Of a stretch of DNA of 64,000 nucleotides, positions 34,514 to 46,313 are shown in pieces. The notes beneath the pieces were generated by a model. That model saw only the letters and a list, made by a program, of their open reading frames with translations. It was not told the DNA's origin and did no database searches. Numbering within the stretch: position 1 is the stretch's first letter; each line of letters starts with the position of its first letter. The position numbers and the translations under genes were made by a program. The DNA is from Gonatopus flavifemur (taxonomy: Eukaryota; Arthropoda; Insecta; Hymenoptera; Dryinidae), in assembly GCA_018340375.1 (NCBI GenBank), contig JAFFJZ010000133.1, positions 1-64,000 on the forward strand. Reading direction: 5' to 3'.

Positions 34514-34905
34514 CCCGTACAGCACAACCACCGATCCTCCACCTCGGACTTCGGTGGACCGGAGGTGGAGAATTGGTGGAGAAATGGGAGCCGTGGAAAT
34601 AAGGGAGAAATAAGGGAGAGTCTCCGTTGAGGCAACGGAGAGGCGACGGAGAAATGTCCGCCCCCTGTATTTTCGGAATAATTCTTATTGGTGCATTTAC
34701 GTAACCAAATCTGAATGTATGAATTCACGAATTTAAGTTTCACTGAGAATACATGGGGCGGACATTTCTCCGTCGCCTCTCCGTTGCCTCAACGGAGACT
34801 CTCCCTTATTTCTCCCTTATTTCCACAGCTCCCATTTCTCCACCAATTCTCCACCTCTGGTCCACCGCAGTCTCAGGTGGAGGATCGGTGGTTGTGCTGT
34901 TCGGG
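34514..34905. mobile_element. 392-bp palindromic element present only in the right arm
   Basis: Ends CCCGTACAGCACAACCACC and the inverse of CCCGAACAGCACAACCACC. The arms are full of GGTGGAG, TCTCCGTTG and AAGGGAGA words around an AT-rich centre near 34700. GT lies on both sides (34512-34513, 34906-34907). The left arm has the uninterrupted site near 25688 (read inverted, AACGTGTTGATT). Confidence 0.85.
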
Positions 34906-36032
34906 GTGTTGATTAGGAATTCAAATTGGATTCAAAGTATTTATAATGAATTCATTTTTACTGTCATAACTGAACTCTCGTGCTATCTAGGATGAAGCTT
35001 TGTAAGAGGGGAAATATGATTCAACTTGAATGAAACCACAGGAGAGATTGAACTTTGGAAGAGATTATTTTAGAATAAACGGTATTTCCAGTCCCTCCAG
35101 TCAAACTGACCTGTAGTGATTCTACGTATCATTATCTGTGATGATAATCTCATTTATAATACATATATAATATTCCGAAATATCCTCACCCTTTATTCTT
35201 CATTAAATATTTGTATTTTTAATCCTGTTCATTTCTAGATCAGTATCACTGATGATAAATATCTAGCCCAGACAAAAAAATATTTGTCACTGTCTGAAAG
35301 AGTTCCACTGGATATCTTAAAGATGTCTTATGCAAAAGTGTTCACTATCTTTAAGATATCTTCGATAATTAATCTCAAATACGCCTAAAAGAGATCCAAA
35401 GACATTTTTTAGTTTTCTCAAACGAAGATATTTTGAAGATAGTGAAAACTGTTGGATAAGACATCTGTAAGATCCATCCATTGATGAACATTGAACATAT
35501 ATAACAATATTGTGATTATAGAAATGGTTGTAGAATAACTACAGTGCATGTTAACTTATGTGACTGGGAGATACGATTTATTTCAACATGTTCTCCCCAA
35601 AAGTTTCATCTTTTTAAATGTTCCATTCTACCTGGATTATATTTCCATTCCAATAAACCTTTATTCTCATTTCAAATTCTCTCTGTTGTCAAAGAATTGA
35701 ATTCTTAAATATTATAAATATTAAATATATTTCTTCTCACATCGTTATGCGTAAATATGTGACCAGAATGAAAATAATCTTATTCACCAGCAAATTTTTC
35801 TTCCCATTTCAACATATATTTCAAAATAAGGATCTGTGAGAATGGAAAAAAAGAAAGAAAAGAAGCAAAAAGAAGAAATGGTGGAAGAAAGATATTTCAT
35901 ATTCATAATATTTAGGAATTTAATTCTGTGAAAACAAAGATAATGCTGCTATCAGATTTTCACAGTAGAATCACAGTTGGACAACCAACAAGGAGAGATG
36001 GAGTAGTACAAAACCATAGAGATCTGTACATT

Positions 36033-36327
36033 CCCTGGTGAAAGGGAAGCGTGTAATAGAAAGTGTCAGGGACGTAGTTGGAAAGTATTTGGAACGTGGA
36101 TTTAAGCGTATATTGAGCGTCAAGTGGAACATTAAGAGTGGTTCGAACGTATATTTGAAGTGTGTGAAGCGTATCGGAAGTAACACCAATTTTATAGAAC
36201 ACCGGACTTTACACTCGAAAGCGTAATCGAAGAGTGGATAGGAAGCATGTAAGAAGTATTAGAAACGTAATCTGAGACATTCTTACGCTTCCGTTACTCT
36301 TTATGACACGCTTCCCTTCCACCAGGG
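36033..36327. mobile_element. Mirror of the GAAGCGTAA CCCTGG element
   Basis: Inverse copy of 24268-24561 with both 6-bp termini intact, flanked by TT/TT. Confidence 0.75.
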
Positions 36328-37135
36328 TTACTTATAATCACTATCAACTTCATTAGGTGGTGTCGTCAACAAATAGAGAAATGGCACAACTGCAGTGGAT
36401 GTACCAAAAATCCTTGCGATAGGTATTCTGCTATCAGATTCTTCCAGAAGAATTACACGGAGACGAACAACAAGCAGACAAGAAGCAGATTTACCATGAA
36501 TCTGTACGCTATAGCTACCATCACTATCAAATTGATTGAATGTAGTTGTGAGCAAATGAAGAAAAGTCAGCAGCGCAGCAAATATCCTTCCATCGAGCAC
36601 ACTTCAGAAACCCACTGACAAATAATTAAGCAGATCATTCAGAATCAATTTGATGAAAATTAAACCCATGTGCCATAGAAATTAATATAAATGGTTTTGA
36701 TTATAGAAATTGTTGTAAAATAACTATATTTCATCTCAACTTATGTGATTGGAGATATGATTCATTCTAAAATGTTCTCTCCAAAAGTTTTATATTTTCA
36801 ATTGTTCCATTCAACCTGAATTATATTTCTATTTCTATAAACCTTCATTCTTATTTAAAACTATCCTTGTTTTCAAAGAATTGAATTCTTAAATATTATG
36901 AATATTAAATATCTTCCCTCTCTTATATTTCCATTCTCACAGATCCTTATTGTTGAATATATGTTGAAATGAAAAATTTGCTGGTGAATAGGATTGTCTT
37001 CATTCTCGACACATATTTAGGCATAACGATGTAAGTGTGTAAATATGTGAGGAGAAATATATTTATTATTCATAATATTGAAGAATTTAATTCTTTGGAA
37101 ACAAGGTTAATTTGAAATGAGAATACACTGAGAAA
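36328..37135 (-). repeat. Mirror of unknown repeat copy B
   Basis: Includes the 90-codon hydrophobic open frame at 36328-36600, which is longer than its left-arm counterpart because of small differences. Its meaning is unknown. Confidence 0.5.
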
Positions 37136-39338
37136 AAATGTTTTGAACCGATGAATTTTTCTTTGAGTCTAAGAAATGAATTCATCCAATGGTATCTGTG
37201 GAGTTATTGCATCAACTTCATTCAATATGTGCTTCACACGAAAGTGGTGGGATCATTAACTGTAAAATGAGATACTTAGGATTGATGAAAAAGTTATTGG
37301 ATGGAAAATTTTGATTTTCGAATTCATGGAATATAATTTGATTCAATGAATTATGCATTTGATGGGCAGAAGCCATTTATAACACTGTAATAACCAACTG
37401 TAGTGCCAAAATGATAATTTCTCCTTTCAATGAAATATTTAATTATTCGAATAAAAAAAGTTTTGAAATAGAAAAATATCAATATAAATGATATAAATAT
37501 TCCTTGCATTCGAAATAAAATGTTTTCATGAATATGAAATGGAAATTTTCTGTAAATAAATTAATATTTGAAACAATGAATATTCTTCCCTATCTAAGGA
37601 ATTATTTCTTAGATTGTACAAAGAGATTTTCTAATCCTTCAGAAAACTTATTGATATGAATAAATCTTTCTTCGAATCAATGAAATTCATTTTGATTGGA
37701 TGAATGATATTTTATAAAATTTCCAGAATAAAAAGGAATAAGCAGGAGTCAGAGCATTCGCGCAAGAGCAGAGCCGACCTTTTTAGTTCCTGTGTGATCT
37801 CTAGTTCATTTGAAACAATTGGATTATTCGATCAGATGATTAATATGATCAAGAAGTTTGAAGAAACTGTTTTTCTTTGCGATCAAGTCATATTCGTTGA
37901 TGATGTTCGATGCCGGAACCTAGAAGAAATATTTATTAGGACGAAACATTACTTCCTATAGGTTTCCGGTGAATTAGTTCTTTATATGCGAACTGCACTG
38001 CAGGAAGATAGCTTGTGAGAAAGTATTGCCACCTTCTGAGAAGTAAACGCAATTTGTTGAAGTGAATTCAATACATTTTTATTTTAAAAACATATTTCTT
38101 TGTTTCAATGAATTCATAAATTCGATCGATCTATCCATTTTATGGACTCGATGAAACTTTTATTCGCAAAAAGCATTGGAATTTTGCAGAATGTATACAA
38201 TTTTCACCTCATCAAACGTAATATTGACGAGAATAATCAGGTTAGCAGTTTATTGACCAGAATCCTTCTTCAATCATCAATGAAAATTTTTAATGAGGTG
38301 ATTTTTTAGATGTTGCTGAAGTTTGAATTGTTTATTGAAACTAATTAACCATCGAATAAGATAATATTGAACTATCAAAGCCCAAAAATCTTGCAGTACA
38401 TTATTTAAACGATGTTTCCAGTGGCAAAGAGTTGATTCGAAAAGATATGTAACGATGATTTATCAGATTTCGTGAGTTTTAATTTTCGTTTTGTTTCTAT
38501 AAACGATTCAAACTTGGAGAACACATTTATCAGCATGAATAAAATAGCTCCATCCGATTTGAATTCCCAAATCATGGGTTATAATACTTCATTTTATTGA
38601 TTTCAAAACTATCCAAACTATCATTGTTCATATGAATCCTGTTCCATAAAATAGATTTCATCCAAAGAAATTGCTCTGAAGTTTGAACTGAAAAAGTATC
38701 TCATTGTGATCATGAATTTAGTTTTGTGTTGAAGAAATAGAACTCTCGGAATTAAAATTCATAACTATTCAGTACATGATTTGATTTTATTATCCGAACA
38801 AAACCACTTGTATTGAAATGAATGAGATTATTATACTCTCAACCGTACCGGTTTATGAATAACAGTATTTTTGGTCCTATAACTTCATGTTCTTGAATGT
38901 AATAATTATTTCATTAACCTGATCTCGCGTTGTTTTTCTCATGATGGGAGAGGTTGATCATTTGTAAGCCATGTCTATTCATTTTATGAAATATATCCTC
39001 ATTTGGAGTCAATAATTATTCTGGCGAAGAAAACAATTATTATGTGAAATACTTGATTGTTAAGAATTTCAAATACTAAGTATAATCAACCTCGATTTTC
39101 ATACGAAACTTTACGTTATAAAATTGAACTTGTATTTCATTGATTTTCACTTTGGAATTCATCAAATGAGAGTTATAAAACGGATGAAAGATGATATCGA
39201 CAAAAATAATCAGTTATTCGGTCAAGACTTTTTATGGTTATGACATCATTTTAGAGTCAAAAAGACATTTATTTAATGCAATGAAATGGGAATCAATGAA
39301 ATCAATTTCATTAATTCAAAGAATTTTTTTTCTCAGTG
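37136..39338. mobile_element. Mirror of the 2.5-kb CACTGAG element
   Basis: Inverse copy of 20938-23470 without the nested MITE. The inner end is flanked by TA within the repeat. The outer end (39332-39338) is followed by TA and then unrelated SINE-like DNA, instead of the repeat sequence found outside the left copy. Confidence 0.85.
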
Positions 39339-39340
39339 TA

Positions 39341-39480
39341 CCTATACCCGCCTATACCTACCTGCTAGGCCTGCCTACTTACCCCCTAAGCTATCCTCAC
39401 ACGTTGCTCTTGAGGCGCATATTGCTGAACATTCTGTATAACTGCTCAAAGAATTGATCACGCATGCGTAATTGTGATTC
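39341..39480 (-). repeat. tRNA-derived SINE-like sequence, truncated at the palindrome border
   Basis: On the minus strand an A-box-like AGCTTAGGGGGTAAG is present. Homology to 46745-46860 runs from CTAAGCTATCCT through GATCACGCATGCG. The half with the B box is missing because the sequence stops at the element terminus at 39338. Confidence 0.5.
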
Positions 39481-39494
39481 CTAGCGTTTCCACA

Positions 39495-39723
39495 CGAGAG
39501 AAAAAGCATACTGCAGAAGTATTGCCGCACTAAAGTTTCTAATGTATTCGTCATGACGTGCATCCAACGCTCGGTACCCATGCTTAAAAAGCATGTGACA
39601 CATACCCAAAAAGCATGGTCTCGTGCGTTAACTGCATGAGTCCCGAGCGTTGAAAGTACGTTGTAACAAATGCGTTAGAAGGATTGAAGTGTGTCATGCT
39701 TCTAAAGCATGCTTTTTCTCTCG
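39495..39723. mobile_element. Hairpin element with AAAAAGCATG words
   Basis: CGAGAGAAAAAGCATACT at the left pairs with AGCATGCTTTTTCTCTCGG at the right. The interior repeats GCATG and AACGC words in both orientations. Confidence 0.65.
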
Positions 39724-40140
39724 GTGCACGTAGACGTAAGAGAACTGTTCCATGCATGCCGATCTAATTTTGCACAAGGTTACTGAGGAGTAGTTGCGTT
39801 TGGTATACTCATAGATGACTTCTAATCAATTGAGTACCTCTTGGGTTTCAATCTGTTTAGGGTGACTTATGAAAAATCGGGAATCGAATTTTGCCGAATG
39901 TTTATGCGTTGTGTGAAGTGATCAACTTTCGCAGGATTCCGCTCAGATCCAAAATCACTGTTCTCATATATTTCCGATATACTTCCGCACAAATATACTT
40001 GGAAGCAATTACGTTTCGTGTCCGCATACATCTTGGGTTCTAATATGTTAAGGTTTATTCATGAAAAATCGGGACACACTTTTGACAAATGTTGACGCGT
40101 TTTATGACCTAATCAACTCCCGAGGAAGCCCGTTGACGCA
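39724..40140. repeat. Degraded relative of the CGGAAGT word element
   Basis: Shares blocks such as CGCACAAATATACTTGGA and ATGAAAAATCGG with 46900-47330, without visible termini. Confidence 0.5.
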
Positions 40141-40740
40141 CAGTGGGGCCGATCTCAAAAACGCTGGCCAAAGCCTAAAAAAAAAAGTATCAAATTGATA
40201 ATCTTGAACTATTGAGGTGGCAACAGAAACGTTTTGACTATCGATTGTCGACGTTGGGAACGATCTTCTATTTTTGGCGCAGTTTATAATCTGTTTCAAA
40301 CATCAGCTTTTTGCGCGACTCATAAACTACTCTCAACGCATGTCAAATATTCGAACTTCAAAATCGTGGCTTTTGCTCAATTCACAACGGATTTGTATGA
40401 TATAAAATGGAATCGATTCCTGGAAGTAAGTGAAATAACTGGGTGTGTTTATATAGATGAATTTGTTTGTGAACATAACCTATTATTAATGAACAAGTAA
40501 AATTTTACATAAATGAATCATTCTTCATTGGAGAAGAGTATCGCAAAAGTTACAAAATCCACCGTATTCTTCATATACTTTCATTCTGTGGGTATTTGAC
40601 TATAATTCAAAACAAAAATGGGCTGTCCATATCTGTTTCGCGCTCTGTAACATGCATGTGAAGAAAATTTCTTAAAATGAATGTCCACCGGGGTAGACCG
40701 CATACTGCTCTTCTATAGTGTTTCGTATGCGGTATACCCG
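40141..40740. other. Unassigned, with a small hairpin at 40690-40739
   Basis: An 88-codon open frame at 40234-40500 has no recognised motif. GGGGTAGACCGCATAC and GTATGCGGTATACCC pair at 40690-40739, immediately left of a CCCTGG end. Confidence 0.35.
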
Positions 40741-42235
40741 CCCTGGTCAAAAAAACTAAACAAACCTAAAAGAAAAATTCTGTTTAGGACTTCTTCTGAT
40801 TCACTAGGTGTTTTTGTCTCGGAAATTTCATAACTAAGACTAAACCTTTAATTTATGAGTTGCTTCCGAATAAACCCAATCAATGACTTTCCAATTGTTT
40901 CGGGATTTCATTAATCAATGTTCTTTGGTGAATTTGAGACTTTGATGAAACAAATTTCTTCCGTATACTTCCGGAATTTCGGAACTGGATATTTTAGGTT
41001 TGTTTCGGTAATTCAAGAAAACATTTTGCTCGCATGATTGTCCTTTAGTTTCCGTAATTTCGGAAGAACTCATTTTATGTGCTTTTCGGTATTTAACCAA
41101 CATATCTTTTTATGACTACTTCCGACTTACTAAGTGTATTTGTCTCGGAAATTTCGGAACTAGAACTAAACCCTCAATTTATGAGTTGCTTCCGAATAAA
41201 CCCAATCAATGGCTTTCCAATTGTTTCAGGATTTCATCAATCAATTCACTTGGGTCAATTTGAGACTTTAATGAAACAAATTTCTTCCGTACACTTCCGG
41301 AATTTCGGAACTGGATATTTTAGGTTTGTTTCGGTAATTCAAGAAAACATTTTGCTCGCATGATTGTCCTTTAGTTTCCGTAATTTCGGAAGCACTCATT
41401 TTATGTGCTTTTCGGTATTTAACCAACATATCTTTTGATGACTACTTCCGACTTACTAGGTGTTTTTGTCTCGGAAATTTCGGAACTGAAACTGAACCGA
41501 CCATTTCTTGAGTTGCTTCCGAATAAACCCAATCGATGACTTTCCAATTGTTTCGGTATTTCATTAATCAATTCACTTGGGCGAATTTGAGACTTTGATG
41601 AAACAAATCTCTTCCGCTGATTTCCACGATTTCGGAACTAGATTTTTTAGGTTTGTTTCGGTAATTCAAGAAAACATTTTGCTCCCATGATTGTCCTTTA
41701 GTTTCCGTAATTTCGGAAGAACTCATTTTATGTGCTTTTCGGTATCTAACCAACGTATCTTTTTATGACTACTTCTGACTCACTAGGGATTTCTGTTTAG
41801 GAAATTTCGGAACTAAAATTAAACCCTTAATTTACGAGTTGCATCCGAATGAACGCAATCAATGACTTTCCAATTGTTTCAGTATTTCATCAATCAATTC
41901 ACTTAGGTGAATTTGGGACTCTGATGAAACATATTTCTCCCGCATATTTCCACAATTGATGGATGAGATTTTATAGGTTTAGAATCAACACAATCAACGA
42001 CTCTCCAGTTGTTTCAGTAATCCATTTATCAATTCACTTGGATGAATTTGGAGACTTTGATGGAACAAATTTCTTCCGCACACTTCCACAATTGAGGAAC
42101 TAGATTTTTCAAGTCTGTTTCCATAATTCAAGAAACCATTTTGCTCCCATGATTATCCATCAGTTTCCGTAATTTCAGGAGAACTCAATTTACGTACGTA
42201 TGGGTATCAATTGAGAAAAAACAACATCATGTGTT
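40741..42235. mobile_element. CCCTGG element left end with TTTCGGAA words
   Basis: Begins CCCTGGTCAAAAAAACTAAAC. Three or four imperfect direct repeats of about 345 bp follow, rich in TTTCGGAA, CTTCCG and GATGAAACAAATTTC. The same word set fills 46314-49425. No right terminus is visible, so the copy is truncated or its end has decayed. Open frames on the minus strand (40915-41103, 41568-41753) repeat with the array and are not genes. Confidence 0.55.
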
Positions 42236-42282
42236 ACCAGGTTTTCAAGAAAACCACTTATATTCATAAAAATATCATTATA

Positions 42283-42545
42283 AAATAATTTTATACCCAA
42301 ACACTTTATAATCAAACATCTTATAACCAAAAATTTTATAATTTAAGATTCGATAATCAAAGATTTTATAATCAAACATTCTATGATTAAACATTTCAAA
42401 ATCAAACGTTTCATAATTAAACATTTTATAACCAAAAATTTTATAACCAAACATTTTAGAGTCGAAAATCTTATAATCAACGATTTTATGATCACAAATC
42501 TTATAGTCAAAGATTTTATAATCAAAAATTTTACAGTGAAAAAAA
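42283..42545. repeat. 15-bp tandem repeat (TTTTATAATCAAAAA type)
   Basis: About 17 imperfect copies. Because the period is a multiple of three, several frames stay open and encode a repeating KIFDY/KMFGY pattern on the minus strand. The 110-codon frame at 42278-42610 is explained by this. Confidence 0.8.
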
Positions 42546-42595
42546 TAGAAAATTTCGGAGAAAGAACCACGGAAGTCACACGTTGGTATCCCTCT

Positions 42596-43282
42596 AAGGG
42601 GTAATATCACCTCATGGCAACAAAATTTGTTGTCATTTTCGAAGACCTACTACAAACGATAGAAACATTTCCAAAATATAGGGTTCAGTGCACATGAAAG
42701 TACTATTCTTCGAGTATCAGAAACGCATTCTATTATATTTCTACAATAAAAGAAGACGGCGTATCGGCACACTCAAGAAAATTCTGTTGATCTGCATCAG
42801 CGTACTGCTACAGGTCATTATTATGAATGTAGAACAAAAAACCAAAAAATTTCTTGAAATATGGTCCAAAATCAAGTAAACATCGTAGGATTTTTTTCAT
42901 AATTGAGTTTTACGGATTTTATGAGTGATTATGAAACGATTTAATAAAAAAAACTCAGATCAACGCTATTTTTTTGCAATTCATTGTTTGCAAAAATCTT
43001 ACGATGTTCACTTCATGTTGGACTATATTTCAAGAAACTTTGTGGTTTTTTGTTGTACATTGATAATTGTAACCCCAATACAGATCAACAGACTTTTCTT
43101 GAGTGTGCTAATACGCCGTCATTTTGTATTGTAACAATATAATTAAATGCGATTCTGATACTGAAAAACTAGTATTTCCGCATACATAAAACCCCATATT
43201 TTAAAAATGTTTCTGCCACCTGTGGTAGGTCTTTGAAAATGACAAAAAGTTTGTTGCCATAAGATGATATTACCCCTTAAAA
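42596..43282. mobile_element. 0.7-kb palindromic element, AGGGGTAATATCA ends
   Basis: AGGGGTAATATCACCTCATGG at the left pairs with the inverse at the right, and pairing continues inward through TTTGTTGCCAT, GACCTAC, GATCTG and ACATCGTA(A/G)GAT blocks to a centre near 42940. No coding capacity. Confidence 0.75.
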
Positions 43283-43367
43283 CTATGTCGAATCAACTTG
43301 AATATCACATGAAATCTAATAAAAATAAAAATATCACAATTTATATTTCAAAATATCACAATATTGA

Positions 43368-43685
43368 CTATTGTTTCACAGTTGAAGCATGATTCGCCTC
43401 CTCTTTTTCACTTTCCATATTATCATCATCATTTTCATTTCCAGCATCATCAGTGTTATCAACACTGATTTCATCTAAATTTTCATTCTTTCCATCTTCA
43501 CTCTTTCCATCTTCGTTGTTTTCATCTTCGTTGTATTCATCTTCGTTGTTTTCATCTTTGTTGTTTTCATCTTTGTTGTTTTCATCTTCGTGACTTTCAT
43601 CATCAACGTGTTTATCTTCGTGGTCTCTATCTTCCTGGATTTCATCTTGGTTATCATCATTTTCATCTTGTGAGCTATCTGCCAT
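43368..43685 (-). CDS. Acidic repeat ORF, uncertain
   Basis: Single open frame of 105 codons from ATG at 43685 (MADSSQDEN) to TAG at 43368-43370. It is very rich in Asp, Glu and Asn, with four or five copies of a pentad such as ENNKD/ENNED encoded by a 15-bp tandem repeat. It lacks a signal peptide or known domain. It could be a last exon of an acidic host protein, because an acceptor-like TTGCAG lies just upstream, or it could be a translated minisatellite. I cannot decide. Confidence 0.3.
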   Translation of the reverse strand: MADSSQDENDDNQDEIQEDRDHEDKHVDDESHEDENNKDENNKDENNEDEYNEDENNEDGKSEDGKNENLDEISVDNTDDAGNENDDDNMESEKEEANHASTVKQ

Positions 43686-44649
43686 TCCTTTCGATTTTTC
43701 TGCAATACATTATTCTCATCAGATTTCAATAATTCGGAAATATATTAAAGATATTTTCAAGCATCAGAAGAAGCAGATAAAATTTTAATCCAACTTTTTT
43801 CATAAGTTATGTGATCATTACAAATTTAGAATAAAAAATTAAGGGCAAGTTCTTATTAAACGGCCTAAAAATGACGTGTTTTTCAAGAATTTCTCCCTCT
43901 AAGATGGAAGTGGATATCAATGTGAAACTTTGTACACATATTTATCAAGTATTAAAGTATACAAAAAAACTTATTTAGTCAAGAATATTCAAAAGTGTTC
44001 ATTTTATAGATGATGCAACTTGACGATCTGAAGAAAAATTGTCTTGATGATGGGAACTGTGGTACTTCGAAAAATTATCTAAATCCAAATTTTCAAAAAG
44101 ATTCATAAAATATATGATATTTGTTAGAGCTCATACCTCCTTTTGTGATAAAACGTCGAAAATTAACAAAATGGCGGATATGCGAACTCAAACTACCAAT
44201 TTTTCAATGTTTTTGTTTGTTCTTCAATGTTGAATAAAAAAGGAAAACAGCAGGATTCATCCCAAAGTAGCTCCAATGAGTTTAATTTACTTTAAAAGAA
44301 AATGAAAAAAACGGATCCATCGATTAATTTTTGCTCTATGCGTCCCACCAGTTTCAAAAACATAGTTTCGAAAAAAACGCCTTTGAAAAGTTGGTATACG
44401 AATTTCTTGATTAAAAAATTTTTTTTCATGTACTTTAAAACTCATTCAATAAGTGAGAAAATTCAAGTCTTTAATATCCTTCCTTCCATGAAAAAAAAAT
44501 TCGAGAAAATCACCTTTTGAATTTGCATTCAATAAGGAATTTACACAAAAAAAAGTTGTGGTAAATAATTTACGCTTCTCTGTCCTGAATTCACGGATTT
44601 CGTGCAATAATCCGACAGACAAAAACTATTGATGACAGAAAAACAATTG
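43686..44649. other. No recognisable feature
   Basis: AT-rich with A-runs. The 72-codon frame at 44302-44520 is lysine-rich and motif-free. Confidence 0.4.
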
Positions 44650-44721
44650 TTAAGGTGATACTAGCAGCGTGGCTGCAGCCAAATCGCTTATAACAAACTA
44701 AGAATAAATCCTTCAATTTAA

Positions 44722-45983
44722 GGGCCCTCGAGCGCTGCGACAGTATGAATGTGTGAGTACACATATATCAATATGTGTATAGTTTAAGCGAGGAAAACTT
44801 TGCGCCAAACTTGAGCCCATGATATTAATCGATGCAAATTAAAAAAAATTTTAGAGTGTACTGCTTACCTGGGATTAGGCCATGAATACAACTTCAGCAG
44901 CGAAATAAGCGTTGAGGCCTCGTAATAAAATCTCGAATATACGAGTCGAGTTGTCATCTCGTCGCGGCCATGTTGACTGGGGAAGGAACGTAAGATGCAA
45001 CTGTGGGTTGCGTTCCGAATGAAAAAAAAATTTTATTTTCATATTTAGAATAGTTTATTATTTCGAATAATTGATGAAACTTTATAGAGAATACGCTGTA
45101 GAAGTAATCATGCATACGGTGAAATCATCCCGTATAAAGAAATATTGGAGTTTAGAGCACACGTAACTTTCGCCTTGGACCCTGGTTGATTATACGAAAG
45201 CCGTGGAAAGCCGTTTTCATAACAAAAAAGTTTCTATCTGAATGTTATTTATTTGTAATTACATGTGATTTCCATACAAGATTCATTCGATCGATCGTTG
45301 CAAATTTATATAATGAAAAATATGCGACGATGACAGGGTGAAAGCCCTGCCCTCACGGAAGAAACTTTTTTGTTGTAAAATGCCTCATTTCTTTTATTTT
45401 TCAAATATAAATCATCTCATGTACATAGTTTATCCCAAAATTGCATAAAGGATCCCCCGTGACTCCTCCATTCATCCACGCCCAATTGTCCTCCATCCAC
45501 GGCTTTCGTATAATAATCAACCAGGGTCCAAGGCGAAAGTTACGTGGGCTCTAAACTCAATATTTTTTGTACGGGATGATTTTACCGTAAGCATGATTAC
45601 TTCTATAGCGTATTCTCTATGAAGTTTCAGCCATTATTCAAAATAATAAACCATTCTAAATATGAAAATAAAATCTTTTTTTTTTATTCGGAACGGAACC
45701 CACAGTTGCATCTTACGTTTCTTCCCCAGTCAACATGGCGGCGACGAGATGTCAACTCGTCTCGTATATTCGAGATGTTATTACGAGGCCTCAACGCTTA
45801 TTTCGCTGCTGAATTTGTATTCATGGCCTAATCCCAGGTAAACAGTACACTCTAATATTTTTTTCAATTTGCATCGATTAATATCATGGGCTAAAGTTTG
45901 GCGCAAAGTTTTCCTCGCTTAAACTATACCCGTAGTGATATGTGTGTACTCACACATTCACACTGTCGCAGGGCTCGAGGGCC
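44722..45983. mobile_element. Inner TTAA-flanked palindrome
   Basis: GGGCCCTCGAGCGCTGCGAC at the left pairs with the inverse at the right, flanked by TTAA at 44718-44721 and 45984-45987. The arms of about 450 bp are highly similar and carry no gene. A further CCCTGG element occupies the centre. Confidence 0.75.
45180..45526. mobile_element. CCCTGG element at the palindrome centre
   Basis: CCCTGGTTGATTATACGAAA and its inverse with an extra ATA enclose GAAAGCCGTGG and CATCCACGGC words. No 2-bp duplication is visible because the flanks are themselves palindromic. Confidence 0.6.
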
Positions 45984-46078
45984 CTTAATCCAAATATTGC
46001 TCTGTACAGTACTTTTACTTGAATCAAAGTGCTATACAAAGCGATATTTTGATTAAATTGAAGCTAGTATCACCTTAA

Positions 46079-46313
46079 GGGAAACATAAGCTCATGTTTC
46101 AAGACTAATCATTCAGTATTGTTTGTTTCCTCAATTTCCAACTTTGAATTTTGCCTTCCCACGTCACGACGCGGACAATATTTCTACTGATTTCGAGCGC
46201 TTATTGAGTTATTGCATGAAACCCCTCAATTATAAATCTGCTTCATTATCATCATTATTATTATTTACGTTTTGCTGCAGCTTTACGTATATCGTTGATT
46301 TTATGACTGATAT
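46079..46313. other. Spacer without recognised feature
   Basis: A 69-codon frame at 46123-46332 is cut by the next element and shows no domain. Confidence 0.35.

Larger units (their letters stand above)
33953..39338. repeat. Right arm of the 18.4-kb inverted duplication
   Basis: Reverse complement of 20938-26247. It carries a private insertion at 34514-34905, lacks the MITE found at 21984 in the left arm, and ends exactly at CTCAGTG (39332-39338), the terminus of its outermost element. Confidence 0.9.
44654..46074. mobile_element. Outer TTAA-flanked element
   Basis: Ends GGTGATACTAGC and the inverse, with TTAA at 44650-44653 and 46075-46078, the target signature of piggyBac-like or Kolobok-like elements. 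It carries a second TTAA element inside. Confidence 0.6.

Noticed and set aside
20938..39338. The large repeats as LTRs of one giant element
   Set aside because: The copies are inverted, not direct, and the true LTRs lie inside at 26862 and 32455.
40915..41753. Repeated minus-strand frames with MSSSEITETKGQS
   Set aside because: They repeat with the roughly 345-bp direct repeat of a word-built element and contain no domain.
42278..42610. A 110-codon protein with KIFDY repeats
   Set aside because: It is fully explained by the 15-bp tandem repeat, and the opposite strand is open as well.
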